NCBI GenBank assembly: GCA_003552885.1
Contig: PUPA01000246.1
Location: forward strand, 1-11,415
Reading direction: 5' to 3'
DNA from: Natrialbaceae archaeon
Lineage (GTDB): Archaea > Halobacteriota > Halobacteria > Halobacteriales > Natrialbaceae
DNA length: 11,415 bases
Part shown: positions 1 to 5,794 of the stretch, piece after piece
Numbering within the stretch: position 1 is the first letter of the stretch
Layout: every line of letters starts with the position of its first letter
Position numbers and translations under genes: made by a program
The notes under the pieces: model-generated
Database searches by the model: none
Told to the model about the DNA's origin: nothing
Seen by the model: only the letters and a program-made list of their open reading frames with translations

Positions 1-158
1 AGGTGGCGGACATAAACCTGCGTCCTCTCGGCGTAGGGCCTCCCTCGTCCGTCGAATCCGACCGGGACCCCGATCGCTCGGCTGCCGTCCGGTCGGGACT
101 CCGTCCCCTCGGCTGCCGCCTCCGGTGGGTTCCTGTCCGCCCCGCCCGTACGGGACGT
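1..158. other. Upstream region of the SDR gene
   Basis: No gene is supported here. The reading frame of the downstream dehydrogenase stays open back to a GTG at base 3, but that extension is Arg/Pro-rich and unlike the family's N-terminus, so I treat it as untranslated. The stretch holds an imperfect direct repeat (64-87 and 95-118) and a perfect 10-base palindrome CCCGTACGGG at 145-154, five bases or so before the start codon. No clear TATA box is visible 25-30 bases before either candidate start. Confidence 0.5.
64..118. repeat. Imperfect direct repeat, 31-base period
   Basis: Two 24-base copies at 64-87 and 95-118 match at 20 of 24 positions and share an exact core CTCGGCTGCCG (77-87 and 108-118). 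The period is 31 bases, not a multiple of three, which argues against a protein repeat. Similarity fades into the bases that follow each copy (TCCGGTCGG versus TCCGGTGGG). Confidence 0.6.
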
Positions 159-863
159 ATGGCCGAAGCCACGATGGCCGGGAAGACAGCGGTGATAACC
201 GGCGGAACGGGCGGTATCGGACGGGCGGTCGCCGAGGCGTACCTCGAGGCCGGCGCGTCGGTCGTGATCGGCGCCCGGGACGCGGAGGACGTCGAGGGGG
301 TCGTCGAGACGCTGGGCGAGGCGGCGACCGGCCTCCGGACGGACGTCCGCGACGAGTTCGACGTCGAGCGGCTGATGGAGACCGCCGCCCGGTTCGGCGA
401 CGGTGCCGGAATCGACGTCGTCGTCGCCGCCGCGGGGGTCTACCACGGGCCTGCGGGGGAGACGCCGACCGACGAGGAGTCCTACTCGGCGATCGACGAC
501 AGCTGGCAGACGAACGCCCGCGGCGTCTTCGCCACCTTCCGGGAGGCTGCCCCACACCTGACCGACGACGCCCGGGTGCTCGTGCCGACGGGTGCGGTAG
601 CCCGCGAGGCCACGCCGGGGTACGGCGCCTACGCGGTCTCGAAGGCCGGCGCCGAGGCCGTCGTCCGTGGCTTCGCCGCGGACACGGACCACGTGGTCGG
701 CTGTCTGGAGCCGGGGACGATCGCGACGGAACTCACCGGCGGCCACGGCCGGGAGCCGGAGTCGGTCGCCGGGATGTTCGTCTGGGCGGCTACCGAGGCC
801 GACCCCGAAGCGCTCGACGGCGGCGTCCTCGGTCTGCGGGAGTGGAAGGTGGCGACGCGATGA
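159..863 (+). CDS. SDR family NAD(P)-binding oxidoreductase-like protein
   Basis: A 234-residue short-chain dehydrogenase/reductase-like protein, expected to be cytoplasmic and to bind NAD(P)(H). A Rossmann glycine motif TGGTGGIG lies at residues 14-21, an AAAG segment follows the fourth strand, Asn119 sits in NARG, the YxxxK pair is Tyr158/Lys162 (YAVSK), and the loop LEPGTIATEL is at 183-192. The Ser that normally lies 13 residues before the catalytic Tyr is Gly145, with Thr144 beside it, so the classical Asn-Ser-Tyr-Lys tetrad is incomplete. The protein is slightly shorter than most family members (about 250). ATG at 159 was chosen; ATG at 174 (five residues later) is equally plausible because the fold begins right after it. 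The small gene at 892 follows after 28 bases and may be co-transcribed. The substrate cannot be told from the sequence. Confidence 0.88.
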   Translation: MAEATMAGKTAVITGGTGGIGRAVAEAYLEAGASVVIGARDAEDVEGVVETLGEAATGLRTDVRDEFDVERLMETAARFGDGAGIDVVVAAAGVYHGPAGETPTDEESYSAIDDSWQTNARGVFATFREAAPHLTDDARVLVPTGAVAREATPGYGAYAVSKAGAEAVVRGFAADTDHVVGCLEPGTIATELTGGHGREPESVAGMFVWAATEADPEALDGGVLGLREWKVATR

Positions 864-867
864 CCCG

Positions 868-881
868 CCGTCGGCCGACGG
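868..881. repeat. 14-base perfect palindrome before the 892 gene
   Basis: CCGTCGGCCGACGG is a perfect palindrome lying between the dehydrogenase stop codon and the ATG at 892, ten bases before that ATG. It could form a small hairpin near the ribosome entry site or bind a dimeric regulator; neither can be shown here. Confidence 0.5.
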
Positions 882-891
882 GTGCGAGCTG

Positions 892-1146
892 ATGCACGAT
901 CGGATCCACGCACGACGGCCGAGCCACGCCGTCGACGAGTGGGCGGTCGGGACGGTCGTCGCCGCCGAGGAGCGCCACGGCCACTGGGTCGTGACCGTCG
1001 AGCCGGAGACGGACGTGTCGGGCGGTGAGCGGATCGAACTCGTCGTGACCGTCGCCGTCCGCGACCTCGTCCTCGGCAGGCTCCCGATCGAGGAGGGTGC
1101 GTCGCCGGTCGGCGAGCGCGTCTGGTACCGCGAGCACGGCGGCTGA
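892..1146 (+). CDS. Small hypothetical protein, probably beta-rich
   Basis: An 84-residue acidic protein I do not recognise. After a basic N-terminal tail (residues 1-10) come alternating hydrophobic segments likely to form beta strands: WAVGTVVAAEE (17-27), HWVVTVEP (31-38), IELVVTVAVRDLVLGRL (48-64) and ERVWYR (75-80). There is no membrane segment, signal peptide or cysteine. The pattern suggests a small beta-barrel domain, but that is inference. It starts 28 bases after the upstream dehydrogenase and has no obvious TATA box of its own, so it is probably translated from the same transcript. The acidic composition and GC-rich third codon positions match its neighbours, which supports it as a real gene. 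It converges on trmJ, with 25 bases between the two stop codons. Confidence 0.72.
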   Translation: MHDRIHARRPSHAVDEWAVGTVVAAEERHGHWVVTVEPETDVSGGERIELVVTVAVRDLVLGRLPIEEGASPVGERVWYREHGG

Positions 1147-1156
1147 CCGGGCTCTC

Positions 1157-1167
1157 GTTTCTGAAAC
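1157..1167. terminator. Small dyad between convergent genes
   Basis: GTTTCTGAAAC (5-base arms, one central base) lies in the 25-base gap between the stop codons of the 892 gene and trmJ. It has a short T run on either strand and could serve both transcripts. It is weak, and archaeal termination does not need hairpins. Confidence 0.25.
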
Positions 1168-1171
1168 CGAC

Positions 1172-1909
1172 TCACCCGCGGTCCGGCCGCTCGACGGCCC
1201 GTCGCAACAGCCCGAGCACGGTGGTGACCTCGCGTTCGGTGAGCTCCGCCCGGCCGTAGATCCGTCGGAGCATCCGCATCGTCTTCTCGCGTTTTTCCGG
1301 CGGGTGTTCGATCTCGGCGAGCAGCTCCTCCCAGCTCCCGTACAGCCGGTCGACGAGCTCCGGTGGCGCTCTGGCCCGCTCGACGTCCGGGAGCTGGCTC
1401 CCCTCGAGGGCCAGCCCGCGCAGCTCGTAGAGGACCACCGTCGCGGCCTGGCCGAGATTCAGTACGGGGTAGTCGGGACTGGCGGGGATCGAACAGAGCT
1501 CGTCGATCCCGGCGAGTTCCTCGTTCGTGAGGCCGATCCGCTCGCGGCCGAAGACGAGGGCGGTCGGCCCCGCGACCCGGGGGAGCCGGTCGGCGAGTTC
1601 GGCCGGCGTCGAGAACGGAAATCGGACGTGTCGACGGTCGTCCTCGCCGGTCACCGCCGTACAGCCGATCGTGTGGTACTTCTCGGTCAGCGTCCGGAAG
1701 TCGAGCTCCTCTGCGTTCGGCAACACGTCCTCGCGGGCGTGGCCGGCGAAGCCGTATGCCTCCCCGTCGAGGTCGAGTTCGGGGGGATCGACGAGCAACA
1801 GTTCCGAGAAGCCGAAGTTCTTCATCGACCGGGCGATCGTGCCGACGTTTCCCGGACTCTCCGCGCCGACGACCGCGACCGCCGGGGGGGTCCGATCGGG
1901 GTCGCTCAC
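1172..1909 (-). CDS. trmJ: tRNA (cytidine/uridine-2'-O-)-methyltransferase TrmJ
   Basis: A 245-residue SPOUT-class RNA methyltransferase of the TrmH/SpoU family, which transfers a methyl group from S-adenosylmethionine to a ribose 2'-OH; archaeal TrmJ modifies tRNA position 32. All three family motifs are visible: motif 1 NVGTIARSMKNFG (21-33) with the key Arg27, motif 2 LVFGRERIGLTNEE (118-131), and motif 3 IPASPDYPVLNLGQAATVVLYEL (141-163), part of the deep-knot SAM site. A charged helical C-terminal extension (about 175-245) is typical of TrmJ rather than of the shorter TrmL. The start is GTG, supported by the strong Shine-Dalgarno at 1914-1924. It follows nurA by 28 bases on the same strand and is probably co-transcribed with it. 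The acidic N-terminus (MSDPDRTPP) leads straight into the first strand, so the length looks complete. Confidence 0.95.
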   Translation of the reverse strand: MSDPDRTPPAVAVVGAESPGNVGTIARSMKNFGFSELLLVDPPELDLDGEAYGFAGHAREDVLPNAEELDFRTLTEKYHTIGCTAVTGEDDRRHVRFPFSTPAELADRLPRVAGPTALVFGRERIGLTNEELAGIDELCSIPASPDYPVLNLGQAATVVLYELRGLALEGSQLPDVERARAPPELVDRLYGSWEELLAEIEHPPEKREKTMRMLRRIYGRAELTEREVTTVLGLLRRAVERPDRG

Positions 1910-1913
1910 GTCC

Positions 1914-1924
1914 GATCACCCCCC
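1914..1924 (-). promoter_or_regulatory. Extended Shine-Dalgarno of trmJ
   Basis: Read on the minus strand this is GGGGGGTGATC, matching 9 of 11 bases of the ideal complement of the archaeal 16S 3' end (AGGAGGTGATC). It ends four bases before the GTG start. It fixes the start and fits trmJ being an internal gene of a nurA-trmJ transcript, in contrast to the leaderless genes around it. Confidence 0.75.
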
Positions 1925-1937
1925 GTGGTCCCGGGGA

Positions 1938-3206
1938 TCACGGCTCGCCCCACCGCCGGTCGTCGTAGCTCCGGTCGGCCGTCGTCTCGAACGCCGCCTC
2001 GAACGCCTCCCGTAGCGAACGCTTCTCGGGCCGGCTGATCCGGGCGAGCTCGTCGGCCTTCCCGACGACCGGCGGCGGGCCGCCACCGACGGCGACGTCA
2101 CTGAGCAGCTGTCGGGTCACCGCCCGCCTGCACTCTGGGTCGCGGGTGAACGCGTACGGCGCTTCGACCCGGTAGAGCAGATCCTCGCGGGGGTCGTAGA
2201 TCACGAAGAAGGTCACCTCGTAGGCCTCCGGCTCGAGCCTGCGATCGATGCCGAGGGCCTCGCCGTCCCGCGAGAGCGGCCGATCGACCCCGCCGAGCGA
2301 GCGGAACCAGCCCGTGTAGGTGAGCACGGAGGTATCCCGCTCCCAGCGCTCGCCTTCGACGTCGTCGACGTACTCGCCGATCTCGAGGACCCGGGTGAAG
2401 AAGGCGGCGTCGTCGGCCCACGGCGCCTCGACGCCGGGTTTGCGCTTGAGTGTCCGACAGAGCACACGCGTCGTGGGATTCTTCACGAAGCCGACCAGCG
2501 GGATCCCCCGATCGACGAACTCCTCGACCAGCCGGACGTAGTTCTCGACGACCGAAGTGGGCTGGGGCTCCTCGCGGAGGATCGTCGCCAGCTCCGGGTG
2601 CTGGTCGGACCACCGGAGCAGCCCGCGCGGGTAGAGCGGCCCGTCGAGGATCAGCAGGTCGGAGACGGTCTCGGCGTGCTCTATTGCGTGTTCGCTCTCG
2701 GCGAGGTAGAGCGCGAGCGCGTGGACGACCCCCTCGGCGAAGCGGGGCAGCCGGGGGACTCTCACCGCTCGGCTGTAGCTGTAGCCGTCGTCGAAGCGAT
2801 CCCAGCGCTCGTCGACGGTCGCGGTCTCGTCGTTCGAGTGGACGGTGGCGACGACGGTCCGCGAGCGGTGTACCTCGAGGTCGGTCGGCGTCGCCGCCAT
2901 CGCGGCCTGGGCGACGTCGACGACGAGCCCGTTGCGGAACGTGGTCGGGTTTATCGTTCCGGCGTCGAGGGCGTGTTCGGTCGGGAACGGCGCCGCCGTC
3001 AGCGCGGCGTCCTCGCGGTCGGCCACGTGCCGGGAGACGTCGTCGACGGGTGCGAGGACCGTCCGGCCGCGGTCGTCGACGAGCGGATCGAGAAACTCCT
3101 CCCAGACCGTCTCGGCGAACGCCCGGCCCTCGCGCTCGTCGGCACCGCCGTCGATCCGCCGCGCCAGCCTGGCGATGCCGTCGAAGTGGACCGGATCGAG
3201 GGTCAT
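1938..3206 (-). CDS. nurA: DNA double-strand break repair nuclease NurA
   Basis: A 422-residue NurA-domain protein. NurA is a manganese-dependent 5'-3' nuclease that works with the HerA translocase to resect double-strand breaks in archaea. The N-terminal part has the motif DAGTINPTTFRNGL beginning at Asp81, corresponding to the family's metal-binding 'DGS/DGG' element; a second acidic motif LLILDGPLYPRG has Asp188; VGFVKNP lies at 238-244; and the C-terminal part has the usual strand-rich segments (FFVIYD 333-338, LLYRVEAPYAF 343-353). Length fits haloarchaeal NurA. The frame is open much further upstream (to 3884), but that extension only mirrors the epimerase gene; ATG at 3206 has an AT-rich box about 27 bases ahead. 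herA, its usual partner, is not in this window. trmJ follows closely. Confidence 0.93.
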   Translation of the reverse strand: MTLDPVHFDGIARLARRIDGGADEREGRAFAETVWEEFLDPLVDDRGRTVLAPVDDVSRHVADREDAALTAAPFPTEHALDAGTINPTTFRNGLVVDVAQAAMAATPTDLEVHRSRTVVATVHSNDETATVDERWDRFDDGYSYSRAVRVPRLPRFAEGVVHALALYLAESEHAIEHAETVSDLLILDGPLYPRGLLRWSDQHPELATILREEPQPTSVVENYVRLVEEFVDRGIPLVGFVKNPTTRVLCRTLKRKPGVEAPWADDAAFFTRVLEIGEYVDDVEGERWERDTSVLTYTGWFRSLGGVDRPLSRDGEALGIDRRLEPEAYEVTFFVIYDPREDLLYRVEAPYAFTRDPECRRAVTRQLLSDVAVGGGPPPVVGKADELARISRPEKRSLREAFEAAFETTADRSYDDRRWGEP

Positions 3207-3228
3207 ACCGAAGCCACCGCCGGAGGGC

Positions 3229-3237
3229 GCAAAAATC
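3229..3237 (-). promoter_or_regulatory. TATA-like box of nurA
   Basis: On the minus strand the sequence is GGATTTTTGCG around 3229-3238, centred about 27 bases before the nurA ATG, in the 47-base gap after the epimerase. This is the spacing of a leaderless haloarchaeal promoter, so nurA-trmJ can probably be transcribed independently of the epimerase. Confidence 0.5.
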
Positions 3238-3253
3238 CCGCGGTCGCGGCCGA

Positions 3254-4243
3254 TCAGAGCGTATCGAGGATCCCGAGCACGCGCTCTTCGGCCGTCCGTC
3301 CCGGGTCGTGGTCGCTCCCGTCGCGGTCGCTCGCCACGTGGTCGTCGACGGCCCGTGCCGTGGCCTCCGCGGGCGGGGTCGACTCCCAGCCGAGCGCGGC
3401 GAGTTTCGCCGTCGAGTGGACGTGGGGGTACTCGCGGTACAGCGGGAACGCCGCCGGCGAGAGCCCTCCGGCGGCGAGCTCCCGCGGGCCGGCGTGGACC
3501 ACCTCGACGTCGGTCCCTATCGCCTCGGCGATCAGCTCTAGACTCTCCGCTAAGGTGACCAGTCGCCGGTCGCCGGCGTTGTACGCCTCCCCCGACTCCC
3601 CACGCTCGGCGACGAGCCGCAGCGCCCGCGCGAGGTCCTCGACGTACACCCGGTGCCAGAGACAGTCGCCGTCGCCGGGGACGACCACGCGATCGAACCG
3701 CCGGACGCGGTCGATCCAGTAGTCGAACCGTTCGGTGTAATCGTCCGGCCCGTAGACGATCGGCGGCCGGACCGAGATCGCGTTCACGCCGCGGTCGGCC
3801 GCAGCGAAGACCGCCCGGTCGCCCTCGGCCTTCCGCGCGCCGTAGCTCCCCGGGGAGTCGTCGACCGCCTGCTCGTCGGTACACGGTTCGAGCGGCGTCT
3901 CCCCCTCGCGTTTGGGGACGTCCTCGCGGCCGTAGGCGGAGCCACTCGAGACGTAGACGTACGCCTCACAGTCGGCGAAGACGTCGGTCGCGACCCGGAC
4001 GTCCTCGGGGTGGTAGGCCACGCAGTCGAAGACGGCTTCGGGCTCGACCTCGCGGGCGGCGACCGAGAGCGACGCCTCGTCGGTCCGGTCGCCCGCGACG
4101 TGGGTGACCCGGTCGTCGTCGGCGAAGGGGTTCTCGCGGGTGCCTCGGTTGTACAGGGTGACCTCGTAGTCGGCGGCGAGCAGCTCGTAGACCAGGTGGC
4201 GGCCGATGAACCGGGTGCCGCCGACGACGAGTGCGGTGTCCAT
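3254..4243 (-). CDS. NAD-dependent epimerase/dehydratase family protein
   Basis: A 329-residue extended SDR, expected to be cytoplasmic. The N-terminus carries the dinucleotide motif GGTRFIG (8-14); the NRGTR segment (32-36) follows the second strand and would favour NADP(H) by charge, which is inference. Catalytic elements are visible: SSGSAYG (99-105), the Tyr134/Lys138 pair in YGARK, and RPPIVYGPDD (159-168). The C-terminal substrate-binding part includes WHRVYVEDLARAL (196-208) and AYNAGD (220-225), as in nucleoside-diphosphate-sugar epimerases and mRNA-binding relatives of the isoflavone-reductase-like group. The last 25 residues are acidic and charged. ATG at 4243 was chosen over an upstream extension because the Rossmann fold begins at residue 2 and a TTTT box lies 27 bases ahead. 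The substrate is unknown; no sugar gene cluster surrounds it. Confidence 0.9.
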   Translation of the reverse strand: MDTALVVGGTRFIGRHLVYELLAADYEVTLYNRGTRENPFADDDRVTHVAGDRTDEASLSVAAREVEPEAVFDCVAYHPEDVRVATDVFADCEAYVYVSSGSAYGREDVPKREGETPLEPCTDEQAVDDSPGSYGARKAEGDRAVFAAADRGVNAISVRPPIVYGPDDYTERFDYWIDRVRRFDRVVVPGDGDCLWHRVYVEDLARALRLVAERGESGEAYNAGDRRLVTLAESLELIAEAIGTDVEVVHAGPRELAAGGLSPAAFPLYREYPHVHSTAKLAALGWESTPPAEATARAVDDHVASDRDGSDHDPGRTAEERVLGILDTL

Positions 4244-4265
4244 GGCCACCGTCGGCGTCGCCCAC

Positions 4266-4273
4266 CGAAAACG
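4266..4273 (-). promoter_or_regulatory. TATA-like box of the epimerase gene
   Basis: The minus strand reads GCGTTTTCGG here, centred about 27 bases before the ATG at 4243. It lies in the 73-base gap after the GIY-YIG gene, so the epimerase need not depend on that gene's transcript. Confidence 0.45.
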
Positions 4274-4316
4274 CTGGCGGAGCCGGCGAACGGTCCCGAT
4301 CCGACGGACCGGGCTC

Positions 4317-4757
4317 TCAGCGCTCGTCCTCCCCGAGGACGTCCGTTCCTCCGCGAACGCCGACGTCCGCGACGGCCTCGGCGAGCGTCGTCCCCGCGGG
4401 CAACGCCAGCAGGTGGCTCTCACACGCACAGTCGGAGGCCCCGAAGCCCGCCACCGGCTCGCCCGGCAGGGTCCCGGCCAGCTCACACTCCCGGTCCTCG
4501 CCGGGGAAGGTCAGCGCCGACGCGAGCCGCGTCGACGGCGCACAGAGCAGGTAGTCGACGTGCCAGTGACGGGCCGTCCGGTCCCCGCGGGCCAGCTCGC
4601 GGTGGCGGTCGACGCGGGCGAACCCCCCTGGTCCGAACGCGCTCCCGACGTAGGCGTACGTACCCGCCGGGAACCCGAGGCGCCCGAGAGCCCCGACCTC
4701 GACCGCGAGCTCCCGGAGGACGTCGATGCCGAGGACGTAGCTGCCACCGTCGGCCAT
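4317..4757 (-). CDS. GIY-YIG superfamily DUF123 domain protein
   Basis: A 146-residue protein that is a DUF123 domain over nearly its whole length. Members are related to GIY-YIG nucleases and are found alone or fused to DNA-repair glycosylases such as endonuclease III; their activity is poorly established. The diagnostic block is GTYAYVGSAFGPGGFARVDRH (32-52), with the two Tyr of the modified GIY-YIG core (Tyr34, Tyr36), Gly38, Arg48 and His52, followed by ARHWHVDYLL (62-71). CELAG (91-95) and the Cys-rich DCACESHLLALP (109-120) complete the conserved second half; Cys91, Cys110 and Cys112 could matter structurally. The start ATG is at 4757; no clear TATA box or Shine-Dalgarno is visible before it. 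It precedes the epimerase and nurA on the same strand, so a role in nucleic-acid repair would fit but is inference. Confidence 0.87.
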   Translation of the reverse strand: MADGGSYVLGIDVLRELAVEVGALGRLGFPAGTYAYVGSAFGPGGFARVDRHRELARGDRTARHWHVDYLLCAPSTRLASALTFPGEDRECELAGTLPGEPVAGFGASDCACESHLLALPAGTTLAEAVADVGVRGGTDVLGEDER

Positions 4758-4928
4758 GGCTCCGGTTCGTGGCCCCTCTCACTCCTGGCTTTCGGATCCG
4801 ACCGGACGCGGCGGTGGCCCGGGGAGCCGGCGTCCGTCCCGGCCGTCGGAGAACCGCCCGGATCGGTTGGGTTCGGTCCCGAAGCTGTCGGTCCGGACGG
4901 AAACCGGCCGATAGCCGACCGGACGTTT

Positions 4929-4940
4929 TCGAACGTTCGA
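4929..4940. repeat. 12-base palindrome upstream of cspA
   Basis: TCGAACGTTCGA is perfectly palindromic and lies about 65-75 bases before the cspA TATA-like box. Its size and position fit an operator for a dimeric regulator, but no binding protein is known from the sequence. Confidence 0.4.
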
Positions 4941-5003
4941 CACAGACGCCGATTGAGAAACAAACGGTAAGCTCTACCACGCCCTGCTGGACGAACATCA
5001 GAA

Positions 5004-5012
5004 CGCTTATCA
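5004..5012 (+). promoter_or_regulatory. TATA-like box of cspA
   Basis: CGCTTATCA is centred about 30 bases before the cspA ATG, the position of a TATA box for a transcript with no leader or a very short one. No Shine-Dalgarno is seen between it and the ATG. Confidence 0.6.
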
Positions 5013-5038
5013 GTGGCTCGGGCGTCCGTCGAAACGCA

Positions 5039-5233
5039 ATGGCGAAAGGCAACGTTGATTTCTTCAACGACACTGGCGGTTACGGTTTCATCTCGACGGA
5101 CGACGCGGACGACGACGTGTTCTTCCACATGGAAGACGTTGGCGGCCCGGATCTCGAGGAGGGACAGGACGTAGAGTTCGGCATCGAACAGGCCCCCAAG
5201 GGCCCGCGGGCGACCAACGTCACCCGACTGTAA
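5039..5233 (+). CDS. cspA: Cold-shock domain protein (CspA family)
   Basis: A complete 64-residue cold-shock protein: a single five-stranded OB-fold that binds single-stranded RNA and DNA and acts as an RNA chaperone. The two RNA-binding motifs are visible: RNP1 as GGYGFIS (13-19) and RNP2 as DVFFHMED (26-33). The opening MAKGNVDFFND corresponds to the bacterial MxxGxVKWFN strand, with the usual Lys-Trp replaced by Asp-Phe. The C-terminal strand is PKGPRATNVTRL. It is more acidic than bacterial homologues, as expected in a high-salt cytoplasm. The start is supported by the TATA-like box at 5004-5012, and the stop is followed nine bases later by a perfect 18-base palindrome. The gene stands alone; the next gene has its own promoter. 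Confidence 0.96.
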   Translation: MAKGNVDFFNDTGGYGFISTDDADDDVFFHMEDVGGPDLEEGQDVEFGIEQAPKGPRATNVTRL

Positions 5234-5242
5234 GTCGGCGTC

Positions 5243-5260
5243 TCCCGTCGATCGACGGGA
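5243..5260 (+). terminator. Palindromic hairpin after cspA
   Basis: TCCCGTCGATCGACGGGA is a perfect 18-base palindrome starting nine bases after the cspA stop. As RNA it can form a 7-base-pair stem with a GATC loop, followed by a pyrimidine-rich tract (CTTCGATACTTCTC). It is a good candidate for a transcript end or a 3'-protecting structure. Confidence 0.5.
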
Positions 5261-5371
5261 CTTCGATACTTCTCAGAGAGGTTCCGTCCACGGCGAGACG
5301 GTCGCTACGCGTTCGGAACCGGTCGCGGTCCGTGACGACCGCCAGGTCGGACGGCGGATCAGTTGGCGAAC

Positions 5372-5378
5372 GATTATC
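5372..5378 (+). promoter_or_regulatory. TATA-like box of the 5402 gene
   Basis: GATTATC followed by TGTTTCTG, centred about 27 bases before the ATG at 5402. This is the leaderless spacing and shows that the gene need not be read through from cspA. Confidence 0.55.
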
Positions 5379-5401
5379 TGTTTCTGTGGTGACTGTCGGC
5401 T

Positions 5402-5758
5402 ATGGGCACACGGATCGACGAGGAGGGACGTCCCGAGCCGGACGCGATCGAAGAGCGCCTCGAGTACTACGAGGAGATGACCGTCTTCCGGGTGCCGGTC
5501 ATCGACTGGCCGATCTCCGTGAACAAGGTCCACGCGGTCGTCTACGGGCTCGTCGGCTACTACGTCGGGGCGCTGTCGATCCACGAGCCGGTGACGGCGA
5601 TCGGGCTGGCGATCGTCCTGAACCTCGGCGCGCTCGGGCTCTGGATCGTCGACGCCGAGCGCACCGACCGGATCGGGATCCACACGATCAAGTACAAACC
5701 CCACTACTTCGTCGTCCCCTTCCTGCTCTCCTTTCTCGTCGGCCGTCACCTCTTCTGA
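5402..5758 (+). CDS. Conserved hypothetical membrane protein
   Basis: A 118-residue protein with an acidic, soluble N-terminal part (1-40, including ERLEYYEEM) and three predicted membrane segments at about 44-60, 64-84 and 101-115. The loop between the last two is AERTDRIGIHTIKYKPHY, and the protein ends just after the third segment (VGRHLF). I do not recognise the family; the composition and layout are typical of small conserved haloarchaeal membrane proteins. No catalytic motif is apparent. ATG at 5402 is supported by the promoter at 5372-5378. It converges on the small membrane protein at 5795, with 36 bases between the two stop codons. That two small three-helix membrane proteins face each other may be chance. 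Confidence 0.78.
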   Translation: MGTRIDEEGRPEPDAIEERLEYYEEMTVFRVPVIDWPISVNKVHAVVYGLVGYYVGALSIHEPVTAIGLAIVLNLGALGLWIVDAERTDRIGIHTIKYKPHYFVVPFLLSFLVGRHLF

Positions 5759-5794
5759 CACCACCGGGCGGAGCCACGCGAGAAGCTCCCCTTC

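Larger units (their letters stand above)
4758..5038. other. Divergent spacer between GIY-YIG gene and cspA
   Basis: At 281 bases this is the longest gene-free stretch. It contains a perfect 12-base palindrome TCGAACGTTCGA (4929-4940), an exact 11-base direct repeat CCGACCGGACG (4798-4808 and 4915-4925), and the cspA promoter near its right end. Open frames crossing it in several frames are Arg/Pro-rich and look like shadows. I see no RNA gene in it. Confidence 0.5.

Noticed and set aside
125..892. 255-codon plus-strand frame over the SDR gene
   Set aside because: Its product is almost entirely Arg/Gly, the usual shadow of an acidic haloarchaeal gene in the alternative frame.
860..892. Ten-codon peptide frame linking the SDR stop to the next ATG
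   Set aside because: Too short to support as a gene; kept only as a possible coupling feature.
1097..2038. 313-codon plus-strand frame opposite trmJ
   Set aside because: It is the reverse-strand shadow of trmJ; the minus-strand protein has all three SPOUT motifs.
1938..3884. N-terminally extended NurA of 648 residues
   Set aside because: The extra 226 residues overlap the epimerase gene in another frame and are Arg/Gly-rich; a promoter lies before the ATG at 3206.
3254..4486. N-terminally extended epimerase of 410 residues
   Set aside because: The Rossmann motif starts at residue 8 from the ATG at 4243; the extension overlaps the end of the GIY-YIG gene and crosses the TATA-like box.
3653..5233. 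526-codon open frame ending in the cold-shock protein
   Set aside because: Only the last 64 codons resemble a protein family. The rest is antisense to the epimerase and GIY-YIG genes and is Arg/Pro-rich, as shadow frames are in GC-rich DNA.
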